From VXMT01 sp965204835 (GTDB lineage Bacteria > Chloroflexota > Dehalococcoidia > UBA2979): 64,000 bases of DNA. Location: NCBI GenBank assembly GCA_965204835.1, contig OZ242017.1, positions 1,488,001 to 1,552,000 on the forward strand, written 5' to 3'. The notes under the pieces are model-generated. The model did no database searches and was not told where the DNA came from. It saw nothing but the letters and a program-made list of their open reading frames with translations. Both the position numbers and the translations under genes were made by a program. Positions 32,140 through 41,118 of the stretch are shown in pieces; the first letter of the stretch is position 1; each line of letters opens with the position of its first letter.

Positions 32140-33150
32140 CTACGCGCCCAGTGCCGCGAGCGTGCGCTCCTGGCCGGCCGGGTCGTCGTCGTCGACCTCG
32201 ACGCGGTGGAGCGTGATCCCGGCCTCGACCTGCTGCGCCAGCCGGTCACGCGCCTCGGCGATGTCCGAGGTGACGAACCAGCAGGACTGCTGCATTGCGT
32301 CGGGGACGACCTCGGCCGCCGCGCCGCGGCCTCCCGCGCGCCAGGCCTCGCGGATGGACGTCACGAGATCCTCGTGGCCGAGGCGCGCGAAGTGCCGGGC
32401 GTAGAAGTCGCCCATGCGCGCGATGTAGTACGCGAGCTGGCCCCGCGCCACGCCCCGCGCGCGCTCCACATCGTCCGTCACGACGAGGGCGCCCGGTGAG
32501 CGGATGTTGAACTCGCGGCCCGACGCTTCGGCGCCCTCGGGGCGGTGGTCGTGGACGAACGCGACGAGCTCCGGCATCGCCTCGAGGGGCGTCCACAGCG
32601 GGAGCCAGCCGTCGGCGATCTCGGCCGTCTGCCGCAGGCTGCGCGGCAGCAGCGAGGCGATGTAGATCGGCACGTCGGCTCGCGGCGGCTGGAACGCGAG
32701 GCGCATGCCACCACCCGCGCTCACCTCGGCGCCCTCATGGTCGAGCGGCTCGCCGGCGAGCACCGCGCGGATGATCGCGACGTAGTCCGCAGTGCGTGCG
32801 ACGGGGCGGCGGAACGGCACGCCGTGCAGCGTCTCGATGACGCCCGCCGCGCTGCTCCCCAGTCCGGCGATGGCGCGCCCGCCAGAGACCTCGTCGAGCG
32901 TGGCGAAGTGCTGCGCCAGCACCGCGGGCGTCCGCGAGAAGACGTTGACGATGGCGGTGCCGAGCTGGATCTGCTCGGTCCGCGCCGCGATGAGCACGAG
33001 GGTCGTGAAGGCGTCGCGCGCCCACGCCTCCTCGACCCACACCGAGTGGACGCCGGCGTGGTCGGCCGCCTCGACGCGCTGCAGGACGGCCTCGCGCCCC
33101 GCGCCGAGGTCTTCCTGCCAGCCGATGTTGAGCGCGAGCCGGTACGTCAT
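32140..33150 (-). CDS. LLM-class (F420-type) oxidoreductase
   Basis: A 336-residue luciferase-like monooxygenase-fold protein. It has WVEEAWARDAFTTLVLIAARTEQIQLGTAIVNVFSRTPAVLAQ, here only partly quoted, with the FLGTAI-type strand and GLGSSAAGVIETLHG typical of the F420-dependent branch. The C-terminal region (ADGWLPLW, near 195) matches relatives. Either F420 or FMN could be the cofactor. It is on the same strand as the cox operon and 98 nt after coxM, so it may be cotranscribed. I use ATG 33150; a TTG four codons upstream is the alternative. Confidence 0.82.
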   Translation of the reverse strand: MTYRLALNIGWQEDLGAGREAVLQRVEAADHAGVHSVWVEEAWARDAFTTLVLIAARTEQIQLGTAIVNVFSRTPAVLAQHFATLDEVSGGRAIAGLGSSAAGVIETLHGVPFRRPVARTADYVAIIRAVLAGEPLDHEGAEVSAGGGMRLAFQPPRADVPIYIASLLPRSLRQTAEIADGWLPLWTPLEAMPELVAFVHDHRPEGAEASGREFNIRSPGALVVTDDVERARGVARGQLAYYIARMGDFYARHFARLGHEDLVTSIREAWRAGGRGAAAEVVPDAMQQSCWFVTSDIAEARDRLAQQVEAGITLHRVEVDDDDPAGQERTLAALGA

Positions 33151-33248
33151 GGGCGAGGCCAATCCACGGTGGGGCGAGGTGGTCGGGGTCTGTCGAGGAG
33201 TGGTCGCGCGCCGCGGCCCGGGATCACCGGACCGCGGCGCGGGATGTG

Positions 33249-34094
33249 CTAGCGGCGCGCGGCCGCGGTGATCGCACGGCCGGCGAAGACCTGCGTCATC
33301 GCCTGCCGGTACGCCTCCGAGCCCGCGAGGTCCGCGTTCACGTCGTCCACGCTGGCTGCGCCGGCGGCTGCCGCGATCGCGTCGTCGTCGAGCGAGGAGC
33401 CGGTCAGGGCGTCCTCGACGGCGCCGAGGCGCTGCGCGTGCGTCGAGGCGCCGGTGACGGCGACTCGCGCGCCCGTGCAGGCGCCACCCTCGACGCTCAG
33501 CGAGGCCGCCACGCCCACGATCGCGAAGTGCGAGGCGGGGTGGCGCAGCTTCGCGTACGCCGCGTGCGACGGAGCGTCGAAGCTGACCGACGTGATCATC
33601 TCGTCTTCCGCCAGGTCGACCTCGAAGAGGCCCTGGAAGAAGTCGCCCGCCGCGACCGAGCGGTCGCCGCCGCTGCCGGTGATGTGGATCGTCGCGTCGA
33701 GCGCGACGACCACGGCCGGCAGGTCGGACGCCGGGTCGGAGTGGGCGAGGCTGCCGCCGATGGTGCCGCGGTTGCGGACCTGCTGGTCGCCGATCTCTCC
33801 GGCCGCCTCGGCGACGACCGGGGCCGACGCCAGGAGCACCTCGCTGGACTCGATCTCGGCGTGCGTGGTGAGCGCGCCGATGCTGATGCGCCCGCCGTCC
33901 TCGCTGACGCCGGAGAGCCCGTCGATGCCGCTGATGTCGATCAGCAACGTGGGCTCGGCCAGGCGCAGCTTCATGAGCGGCACGAGGCTGTGCCCGCCCG
34001 CGATGAAGCGGGCGTCGCCGTCGTGCCCCTGCTTGAGCGCGATCGCCTCCGCAACGGAGCCGGCGCGCTGGTAGTCGAACGATGCCGGAATCAT
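33249..34094 (-). CDS. coxM: FAD subunit of a CO-dehydrogenase-like Mo hydroxylase
   Basis: A 281-residue FAD-binding medium subunit. The FAD loops are FIAGGHSLVPLMKLR near residue 30 and NRGTIGGSLAHSDPASD near 107, with the C-terminal CO-dehydrogenase flavoprotein domain after it. It passes electrons from the 2Fe-2S subunit to a quinone or other acceptor. ATG 34094 overlaps the coxL stop (ATGA). It is the fourth gene of the coxGSLM operon. Confidence 0.9.
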   Translation of the reverse strand: MIPASFDYQRAGSVAEAIALKQGHDGDARFIAGGHSLVPLMKLRLAEPTLLIDISGIDGLSGVSEDGGRISIGALTTHAEIESSEVLLASAPVVAEAAGEIGDQQVRNRGTIGGSLAHSDPASDLPAVVVALDATIHITGSGGDRSVAAGDFFQGLFEVDLAEDEMITSVSFDAPSHAAYAKLRHPASHFAIVGVAASLSVEGGACTGARVAVTGASTHAQRLGAVEDALTGSSLDDDAIAAAAGAASVDDVNADLAGSEAYRQAMTQVFAGRAITAAARR

Positions 34095-36463
34095 GCGTCG
34101 CCTCCGTGGATGATGTTCCAGAGCTTCTCGGGCCGCAGCATCATGTCGACGTGCCGCACGCCGAACTCGCTGAGCGCGTCCGTGGCGGCGTTGACCAGGC
34201 TCGGCGTCGAGCCGATGGTCCCGGCCTCACCGATGCCCTTCACGCCCATCGGGTTGAGGGGCGAGGGGGTCACGGTGTGGTCGAGCTCGAAGCGCGGGAA
34301 GTCGCGCGCCCGCGGGATCTGGTAGTCCATGAACGACGCGGTGAGCAGCTGGCCGCTGCCCTCGTCGTAGACCGCCTCCTCCGTGAGCGCCTGGCCGACG
34401 CCCTGCGCGATGCCGCCGTGGATCTGGCCCGCCACGATGAGCGGGTTGATCACGTTGCCGCAGTCGTCGACGCCGACGAAGCGCTGCAACTCGAGCTCGC
34501 CGGTGTCCCGGTCGATCTCGACCTGCGTGATGTAGCAGCCGAAGGGCCACGTGAAGCCCTCGGGCTCCCAGAACGCCTCCTCGCTCAGCCCCGGCTCGGT
34601 GTCCGGGGGCAGCGGGAGCGGGATGTAGGCGAAGCCGGCGACCTCGGCGAAGGCGACGCCGGTGTCCTCCTGCCCCTCCGGCCCGATCATCCCGTCGCGG
34701 AACGAGAGGTCTGCGGGCTGGGTCTCGAGCATCTGCGCGGCGAACTTGCGCATCTTGTCCTTGACCTTGCCGCTCGCCATGAGCAGCGCGGTGCCGCCCA
34801 CCACCTGCGAGCGGCTGCCGAAGGTGCCCGTGCCCTCGCGGACCTGCCCGGTGTCGCCGTGGATGATCGAGATGTCGTCCATCGGGATGCCGAGGTCGTC
34901 CGCGAGCATCTGCGCGAACGTCGTCTCGTGGCCCTGGCCGTGCGAGGACGCGCCGCTGGAGGCGCGCACCTTGCCGTCGCGCTCCACGCTCACGCTCGCG
35001 TGCTCCCAGAGCCCGACGGTCGGCATGGCCGCGGATGGGCCGAAGCCGCAGATCTCGGTGTAGAACGACATGCCGAGCCCGACGATGCGGCCCTCGGCGC
35101 GCGCGGCGTCGCGGTCCGCCTTCATCTGCTCCCAGCCGGCGTTCTCGAGTGCCTGGTCCAGCAGGCGCTCGTACTCACCGGAGTCGTAGACCATGCCTCC
35201 GGCGGTGGTGTACGGGAACTGGTCCGGCTGGATGAAGTTGACGCGCCGCACGTCGGCGGGGTCCATCCCCAGCTCGGAGGCCAGCATGTCCATCGCACGC
35301 TCGAGGAAGTAGATGCCCTCGGGCCGTCCGGCGCCGCGGTAGGCGTCGGTCGGCATCTTGTTCGTGAACACCTCGGTCAGCTCGGCACGCACGACGGGGA
35401 TGTCGTAGACGCCGCTGATCATGAAGGCCACGAGGGTGGGGATGGCGGCCGTCAGCACCATCTCGTAGGCGCCGATGTCGGCGATGAGCCGCATCTTGAC
35501 GGCCAGCACCTTGCCCTCGCTGCTCGCGGCGAGGTCGATGTACCCGATCACGTCGCGGCCGTGGATCGTGGTCATGAACGCCTCGGAGCGGTCCTCGATC
35601 CACTTCACCGGCCGCCCGAGGTCGCGCGAGATCGCGGCCGCGGCGAAGTCCTCGCCGTAGACGTTGATCTTGCTCCCGAAGCCGCCGCCCACGTCCGGGG
35701 CGATCACGCGCACCTCGTGCTGACCCATCCCGAGGATGGCGGCCAGCAGCGTGCGCGCGATGTGCGGGTTCTGGGTCGTCGACCAGGCGGTCAACTCTTC
35801 CTTGCCCGGCTCGTAGTGCGCGACGATGCCGCGAGGCTCCATCGCGTTCGGCACCAGGCGCTGGTTCATCATCCGCTGCGAGATCACGACGTCCGCGCGC
35901 TCGAACGCGTCGTCGAGCGCCGAGTTGTCCTCGATCGACCCGTCCGCTCCCACGCCGGTGCCGGCAGGTGCGAGCGGGACCGCGAGGTTGTTCTCGAAGT
36001 CGTCGTAGATCGTGGTCGGCTCACCGGCCATCGCCCGCTCGGGGTCGATGACGGCCGGCAGCTCCTCGATGTCGACCTCGATCGCTGCTGCTGCGTCGGC
36101 CGCCTTGTAGCGGTCGGTCGCGACGACGACGGCGATGGGCTCGCCGACGTAGCGGACGCGCTCCGGGGCGACCGAGTGGTGGTCGGGCGCCGGGAACGGC
36201 GTCGCGACGGGCATCGGCGGGACCATGTCGGCGATCTGTGCGCCGGTGTAGACCGCCTCGACGCCGTCCATCGCCTCGGCGGCGCTGGTGTCGATCGAGC
36301 GGATGATGCCGTGCGCCACGTCGCTGCGCCGGAAGGCGAGGTGCAGCATGCCCGGCAGCTTCACGTCGTCGACGTAGGTGCCGTGGCCCTGCACCAGTCG
36401 CGGGTCCTCGCGCCTGCGGACGCGCTGCCCGACGAGCTGGCCGGGGGTTGCTGCCATGGTCAT
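34091..36463 (-). CDS. coxL: CoxL-type molybdopterin large subunit, form II loop
   Basis: A 790-residue molybdenum-cytosine-dinucleotide-binding subunit. Motifs are VRRREDPRLVQG at the N-terminus, DVGGGFGSKINVY near 257, the active-site loop DAYRGAGRPEG near 374, and the catalytic glutamate region KGIGEAGTIGS near 745. The loop is Ala-Tyr-Arg-Gly-Ala-Gly-Arg, as in form II proteins, not the Cys-containing loop of proven CO dehydrogenases, so CO oxidation is uncertain. Both junctions overlap by 4 nt (ATGA). ATG 36463 follows GGGAGG by 6 nt. Confidence 0.9.
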   Translation of the reverse strand: MTMAATPGQLVGQRVRRREDPRLVQGHGTYVDDVKLPGMLHLAFRRSDVAHGIIRSIDTSAAEAMDGVEAVYTGAQIADMVPPMPVATPFPAPDHHSVAPERVRYVGEPIAVVVATDRYKAADAAAAIEVDIEELPAVIDPERAMAGEPTTIYDDFENNLAVPLAPAGTGVGADGSIEDNSALDDAFERADVVISQRMMNQRLVPNAMEPRGIVAHYEPGKEELTAWSTTQNPHIARTLLAAILGMGQHEVRVIAPDVGGGFGSKINVYGEDFAAAAISRDLGRPVKWIEDRSEAFMTTIHGRDVIGYIDLAASSEGKVLAVKMRLIADIGAYEMVLTAAIPTLVAFMISGVYDIPVVRAELTEVFTNKMPTDAYRGAGRPEGIYFLERAMDMLASELGMDPADVRRVNFIQPDQFPYTTAGGMVYDSGEYERLLDQALENAGWEQMKADRDAARAEGRIVGLGMSFYTEICGFGPSAAMPTVGLWEHASVSVERDGKVRASSGASSHGQGHETTFAQMLADDLGIPMDDISIIHGDTGQVREGTGTFGSRSQVVGGTALLMASGKVKDKMRKFAAQMLETQPADLSFRDGMIGPEGQEDTGVAFAEVAGFAYIPLPLPPDTEPGLSEEAFWEPEGFTWPFGCYITQVEIDRDTGELELQRFVGVDDCGNVINPLIVAGQIHGGIAQGVGQALTEEAVYDEGSGQLLTASFMDYQIPRARDFPRFELDHTVTPSPLNPMGVKGIGEAGTIGSTPSLVNAATDALSEFGVRHVDMMLRPEKLWNIIHGGDA

Positions 36464-36927
36464 GACGCACCTCCCGCCGCGGCCTGCATCGCGTTGACGA
36501 TGTGCTCATAGCCGGTGCAGCGGCAGAGGTTGCCGTCCAGCCCGCGCCGGATCTCCTCCTCGCTCGGGTCGGGGTGGCGCTCCAGCAGGTCGATGCCGGA
36601 CATGATCATGCCCGGCGTGCAGTAGCCGCACTGCAGGCCGTGCTCGTCCCAGAACGCCTCCTGCAGCGGGTGCAGCTCGCCGTCCTGTGCGAGGCCCTCG
36701 ATCGTGGTGATCGCAGCGCCGTCGGCCTGCACCGCCAGCACCGTGCACGACTTCGCGCTGGTGCCGTCGATGAGCACCGTGCAGGCGCCGCACTGGCTGG
36801 TGTCGCAACCGATGTGGGTGCCGGTGAGCGTCAGCTCCTCGCGCAGGAGGTGCGCGAGCAGCGTGCGCGGCTCCACCTCCAGTTCATGGGACCGTCCGTT
36901 GACGGTCACCGAAATGGGTACGCTCAT
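36460..36927 (-). CDS. coxS: 2Fe-2S small subunit of the cox operon
   Basis: A 155-residue protein with two 2Fe-2S clusters. The plant-type cluster is bound by CDTSQCGAC and a later Cys (SAKSC), and the second by LQCGYCTPG and NLCRCTGY. It hands electrons from the Mo site to CoxM. It starts ATG 36927 overlapping coxG and ends overlapping coxL. Everything expected of the family is present. Confidence 0.93.
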   Translation of the reverse strand: MSVPISVTVNGRSHELEVEPRTLLAHLLREELTLTGTHIGCDTSQCGACTVLIDGTSAKSCTVLAVQADGAAITTIEGLAQDGELHPLQEAFWDEHGLQCGYCTPGMIMSGIDLLERHPDPSEEEIRRGLDGNLCRCTGYEHIVNAMQAAAGGAS

Positions 36928-37385
36928 GTGGCTGCCCCTTCCTGTGCTGCCGCTTTCGCGTCTCTCTCGATCGCCTCGAAGAACTGGCGCGCCATGCCGC
37001 GCGCCGACGACGTCAGCAGACGCCCGCCGACGCGCCCGATGGCGCCGCGAATGGTCACGTCCGCGTCGAACGTGAGGTGTGTGCCCTCGCCGTCGTCGGT
37101 GAGTTCGATACGCGCCTCGCCGGTGGCGCTGCCGGGGCGGCCCGAGCCCTCGGCGTGGAGGGTGTAGCGCGACTCGGGCTCGCGGTCGCTCATCGCGACC
37201 TTGCCCTTGAAGGAGCCGCGCACGGGGCCGATGCCGACCTGCGCGGTGAGCTCGTAGGTGTCCGGCGCGACCTCGTCGAAGGTCTGGCAGCCGGGCACGG
37301 CCTGCTGGAGGACTGCAGGGTCTTGCAGGAGCGCCCACACGGTGGTGCGGGGGAGGGAAAAGCGGTGCTCGCCTTCGATGCGCAC
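36924..37385 (-). CDS. coxG: CoxG-like SRPBCC-fold accessory protein
   Basis: A 153-residue CoxG/SRPBCC protein; relatives recruit or anchor CO dehydrogenase to the membrane. It starts VRIEGEHRFSLPRTTVWALL with the typical PAVLQQAVPGCQTF, then VGIGPVRGSFKGKVAM. GTG 37385 follows AGAGGG by 6 nt. It is the first gene of the operon, which may be read from a promoter in the 71 nt between it and the upstream MFS gene. Confidence 0.85.
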   Translation of the reverse strand: MRIEGEHRFSLPRTTVWALLQDPAVLQQAVPGCQTFDEVAPDTYELTAQVGIGPVRGSFKGKVAMSDREPESRYTLHAEGSGRPGSATGEARIELTDDGEGTHLTFDADVTIRGAIGRVGGRLLTSSARGMARQFFEAIERDAKAAAQEGAAT

Positions 37386-37456
37386 GCCGGACCCTCTCAA
37401 CTGCCGGAAGCGGCCCGATGATAGCACCGTCGACCCGGCTCCGGCGCGATCGCGAC

Positions 37457-38938
37457 CTACCGCGCGAACCGCGGCCGCGAGAAGAGCGTGCAGGCGAGGG
37501 CGATCCCCAGGAACAGCGCGGCCATCCAGTAGGCGGCGCGCCACCCGTCGAAGAAGGCCACGCTCGCTCCGGCGGTCTCGCGCACCTCGCTCAATGGGAT
37601 GTCGAAGCCCTGCGCGGCCATCACCGCCACCACGACGCCTGCCGCGACCGCCTGGCCCACGACGTTGCCCACGTTCCGCACGAGGTTCGTGAGCGCGCCC
37701 ACCACGCCGAGCCGCGACGTCGGCGTGGCGCCGATGATGATCGTGTTGTTGGGCACGTTCCATGCGCCCATCCCCAGCCCGTTGGCGAGCAGCAGCAGCG
37801 CGACCGCCCAGACGGGCGTCGCGTTGGTCAGGAACGAGAACAGGAACGCCGTCGTCATCATGATCACGTAGCCGCCGAGCGCGAAGCGTCGCGGCCCGAA
37901 GCGGTCCGAGAGGCGGCCCGTGGCCTGCGCGGAGACGCCCATCCCCACGAAGCCGAGGAAGAGCACGGCGCCGGCGGCGGCTGTGTCCATGCCTCGCAGG
38001 CTGATGAGGTAGATCGGCGCCATCAGGATCGTGACCGTCGCGCCGAGGAAGCCGAGGAAGCGCGCCATGATCGCCATGCTGAAGACGCGCTCGGCGAACA
38101 TCCGCAGCTCCACCATCGGCGCGCGGTGCCCCAGCTCCCAGCGGATGAACCATGCGAACAGCACCGCGACCGCCACGAGACCCCCGAGGAGCGCGGGCGA
38201 GGTCCAGCTCATCGCGAGCGGGTTGTTGACGACGACCACGAACACGGAGATCGCGACCACGGAGATCGTCGCGCCGACGTAGTCGAACGGTACGCGCCGG
38301 GCGTCGCGCGGCTGGCCGAGCCGCTCCTCGGTGAGCAGGAAGTAGCCGGCGACGAACGCGATCCCGATGGGGATCTGCACCATCCAGAACAGCGCTTCCC
38401 ACGGGAGCACCTGCAGGATCAGGCCGCCGACCATCGGCCCCGAGGCGCCCCCGATCGCGACGGCCGTCGTCTGGCTGCCGATCGCCGTACCGCGCTCCTG
38501 CGGCGGGAACACCGCCACCGCCATCGCCGTGCCGACCGACTGCCCCATCGAGTTGCCCGCGGCCATGAGCACACGCGCCGCGATCAGCAGCCCGAACGTC
38601 GGCGCGAGCGCGACGCACATCGCGCCACCCCCGAACACGACGAGCCCCATCAGGTGGACGCGCCGCCAGCCGATCATGTCCGCGAGGCGGCCCATCGGCA
38701 TCATCAGCGCGCTGATCGTGAGGGCCTGGGCGATGACCACCCAGCTCACGGCCCGCAGCGTCACGCCGAAGTCGTCGGCGATGTCGGAGAGCGCCACGAA
38801 CACCATCGACTGGCTGAGCACCTGCGTGACGAACGAGATGCCGATCGCGATGAACGCCGTCCACTTGTAGCTGTAGTCGCGCTCGTCGGGGGGCCGCATC
38901 CCGCCGTGCGTGAACGGGCTCATGGCGGGAGCGTTCAC
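37457..38938 (-). CDS. DHA2-family MFS drug transporter
   Basis: A 493-residue multi-spanning protein of the EmrB/QacA (14-helix) branch of the major facilitator superfamily. Helix 1 starts near residue 26 (WTAFIAIGISFVTQVL); the loop motif GRLADMIGWRRV is near 82 and the motif C region AIGGASGPMVGG near 161. Such proteins pump drugs or toxic compounds with protons. It faces hflX. GTG 38938 is used; ATG 38923, five codons later, is equally possible since neither has a clear Shine-Dalgarno. Confidence 0.88.
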   Translation of the reverse strand: MNAPAMSPFTHGGMRPPDERDYSYKWTAFIAIGISFVTQVLSQSMVFVALSDIADDFGVTLRAVSWVVIAQALTISALMMPMGRLADMIGWRRVHLMGLVVFGGGAMCVALAPTFGLLIAARVLMAAGNSMGQSVGTAMAVAVFPPQERGTAIGSQTTAVAIGGASGPMVGGLILQVLPWEALFWMVQIPIGIAFVAGYFLLTEERLGQPRDARRVPFDYVGATISVVAISVFVVVVNNPLAMSWTSPALLGGLVAVAVLFAWFIRWELGHRAPMVELRMFAERVFSMAIMARFLGFLGATVTILMAPIYLISLRGMDTAAAGAVLFLGFVGMGVSAQATGRLSDRFGPRRFALGGYVIMMTTAFLFSFLTNATPVWAVALLLLANGLGMGAWNVPNNTIIIGATPTSRLGVVGALTNLVRNVGNVVGQAVAAGVVVAVMAAQGFDIPLSEVRETAGASVAFFDGWRAAYWMAALFLGIALACTLFSRPRFAR

Positions 38939-39074
38939 GGGCGGCGTACCAACATGGAGCCCCTGTCGCCAGGTCGACGGACACGGCGCCGAGGAATGCG
39001 CCGCCGATCGAGTCTACTCGCGGTCCCGGCCGGGCAACACAGCACCCGGGCGGCGCTACGCTGCGCAGCGGCAC

Positions 39075-39080
39075 TACAAT
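39075..39080 (+). promoter_or_regulatory. -10 box (TACAAT) of hflX
   Basis: TACAAT lies 31 nt upstream of the proposed ATC start of hflX and would start transcription near 39087. The ATG at 39079, which overlaps this box, would then not be transcribed. Confidence 0.5.
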
Positions 39081-39111
39081 GGCTACCGGAACAGCCCGCG
39101 AGGAGGACTGC

Positions 39112-40401
39112 ATCCCGAGGAAGCGCCCGCGCAACGGCAGACGGAACGGCGACAACGGCCGCGGCCCGAACCGCTCGCGGCCCATGCGCCGCGCGAGGCA
39201 CGTCACGACGCCCGCGCAGGAGCGCGCCTACCTCGTCGGCCTCGACTACGGGCAGCGCGCGTCGATGACCCCGCGCGAGTCGCTGCGCGAGCTCGCGCGG
39301 CTGGCCCGCACCGCCGGCGCGACGGTGGTCGGGCAGACGTTGCAGCGGCGCAAGAGGCCCGAGCCTTCGACGTACATCGGCGCGGGCAAGGTCGAGGAGA
39401 TACAGGCGCTGCGCGCGGAGACCGGCTACTCCGTCGTGATCTTCGACGAGCAGCTCTCGCCCGGTCAGCAGCTCCGGCTGGAGTCCGCGCTCGACGTGAA
39501 AGTGCTGGACCGCAGCGCGCTGATCCTCGACATCTTCGCCAGCCGCGCCAGCACCCGCGAGGCGGCGCTGCAGGTGGAGCTCGCGCAGCACGAGTACCTG
39601 CTGCCGCGCCTCCGCGGCCAGTGGCAGCACCTCGAACGGCTTGAGGGCGCGATCGGCTCGCGCGGGCCGGGTGAGACGCAGCTCGAGACCGACCGCAGGC
39701 TCATCGGCGGCCGCATCAGCAGGCTCAAGCGCCAGATCGACGGTGTGCGCCGCCAGCGCGAGTTGCATCGCAGCCGTCGCCGCCGCGAGGGCATCCCGGT
39801 GGTTGCGCTCGTCGGCTACACGAACGCCGGAAAATCGTCGCTGCTCCAGTCGCTCGCCGGCTCCGAGACGCTCACGGCCGACGCGCTCTTCGCGACGCTC
39901 GACCCGCTCACACGGCGCGTCGGGACCGACGACGCCGAGGCGTTCCTGATCACGGACACCGTGGGTTTCATCCAGAAGCTGCCGACGCAGCTCATCTCGG
40001 CGTTCCGCGCGACTCTCGAGGAACTGGAGAGCGCCGACCTGTTGCTGCACGTGGTCGACGCCACCTCGGACGCCGCGGACGCGCAGAGCGTGACGGTGCT
40101 GGAGACGCTCGCCGGTCTCGGCCTCGCCGGCATGCCGATGCTGACCGTGCTCAACAAGGCCGACGAGCTCGCGCTGCCCGACGGCTCGCCGCCGACGTGC
40201 GAGGAGGACCTGGCGCGGATCGCGCTTGAGAACCCGGCGCGGGAGGCGACCGGGGCGCACGAGGAGCTCCCGAACCTCGGCACGGTGCTCGTGTCGGCGC
40301 TCACGGGCTGGGGCGTCGCCGATCTGCGCTCGCGCCTCGGCTACGAGCTCTTCGCTCAGGGCCTGTCGTCGCCCTCGGCGGCAGCGGCGATCGCCACCTA
40401 G
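39112..40401 (+). CDS. hflX: ribosome-rescue GTPase HflX, probable ATC start
   Basis: HflX splits stalled ribosomes after stress. Motifs are VEEIQALRAE, RGPGETQLETDRRLI near residue 185, G1 in VGYTNAGKSSLL near 232, G3 in TDTVGFIQKLP and G4 in LNKADEL. From ATC 39112 the protein is 429 residues. AGGAGG (39101-39106) lies 5 nt before ATC. The only upstream ATG (39079) is inside the -10 box; a downstream ATG near 39184 would still keep the core but has no Shine-Dalgarno. The start is therefore inferred. A basic, low-complexity N-terminal tail precedes the conserved part. Confidence 0.9.
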   Translation: MPRKRPRNGRRNGDNGRGPNRSRPMRRARHVTTPAQERAYLVGLDYGQRASMTPRESLRELARLARTAGATVVGQTLQRRKRPEPSTYIGAGKVEEIQALRAETGYSVVIFDEQLSPGQQLRLESALDVKVLDRSALILDIFASRASTREAALQVELAQHEYLLPRLRGQWQHLERLEGAIGSRGPGETQLETDRRLIGGRISRLKRQIDGVRRQRELHRSRRRREGIPVVALVGYTNAGKSSLLQSLAGSETLTADALFATLDPLTRRVGTDDAEAFLITDTVGFIQKLPTQLISAFRATLEELESADLLLHVVDATSDAADAQSVTVLETLAGLGLAGMPMLTVLNKADELALPDGSPPTCEEDLARIALENPAREATGAHEELPNLGTVLVSALTGWGVADLRSRLGYELFAQGLSSPSAAAAIAT

Positions 40402-40434
40402 TCAGCCAGGGTCGCGGTAGTGGTCGTCGCGGCC

Positions 40435-41019
40435 CTATGTGGGTGTGATGACGCCACACGCCAGGCGGTCGCCGGTGTCGGGCTCGGATGCTCCGTACGA
40501 GTCCGGCCATTCGTGCACGATGATGGCGGAGCCGTCTGCGTCGAAGATGGAATGGTCCGGGCCCACATCCAGCGTGATGCCCGCGGTGAAGAAGTCGGCG
40601 CGCGCGGAGCCGTCTGCGGCGGCGTAGATGTTGGGCAGGTCGCCGCTGTGCGCGCCGGCCGCCTCGCCACGCCTCCAGGCCGAATGGAAGAAGCCGTGCC
40701 CGGCGCCCGTCGGGTTGAAGTGGTCGCCGGCCGCGGCGAAGTCCGGGCTACACGCGCCGACCTCGTGGATGTTGAACGCGTGGCCTCCCGGCGGCAGTCC
40801 CTCGACCTCGGCGATGACCAGGACCCCGGTGGCAGTCTGCTGGAATCTCACCGTGCCGACGGCATCGCCGTCCGGCGTCGATAGCGTGGCCTCGGCCGTC
40901 AGGCCGGGCGTGGGCTCGTGATCCCCGCCGGACCGCGCCATGAACAGGGCCAGGCCGGCCGCAATGAAGACCGCCGCGGGCAAGATAGCCAGGACTACGG
41001 GAGGGAGCATCCGAACCAT
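40435..41019 (-). CDS. CuZn superoxide-dismutase-like protein missing a copper ligand
   Basis: A 194-residue protein with one N-terminal membrane or signal helix (residues 7-28), so it lies outside the membrane. It has the SodC fold: GGHAFNIHEVGAC, GDHFNPTGAGHG, AHSGDLPNIY and VHEWPDSYG. In human SOD1 terms the copper ligands are His46, His48, His63 and His120. The first is Asn here (Asn83); the other three (His85, His100, His169) and the zinc ligands (His108, His124, Asp127) remain. SOD activity is therefore doubtful. ATG 41019 follows GGAG by 6 nt. Confidence 0.85.
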   Translation of the reverse strand: MVRMLPPVVLAILPAAVFIAAGLALFMARSGGDHEPTPGLTAEATLSTPDGDAVGTVRFQQTATGVLVIAEVEGLPPGGHAFNIHEVGACSPDFAAAGDHFNPTGAGHGFFHSAWRRGEAAGAHSGDLPNIYAAADGSARADFFTAGITLDVGPDHSIFDADGSAIIVHEWPDSYGASEPDTGDRLACGVITPT

Positions 41020-41118
41020 CAACCGCTCCTGTAGCGATACCGTATCTCGGCCGTACTATATCGCACTCGTTGGAAGCACGCTCCACCACCCGGGCCAGCC
41101 CGAGGTCGCGCGGTCCGG

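Noticed and set aside
36924..39206. 760-residue minus-strand open frame across coxG and the MFS gene
   Set aside because: It is coding only in its last part, which is CoxG from GTG 37385; the rest is a shadow of the MFS transporter frame.
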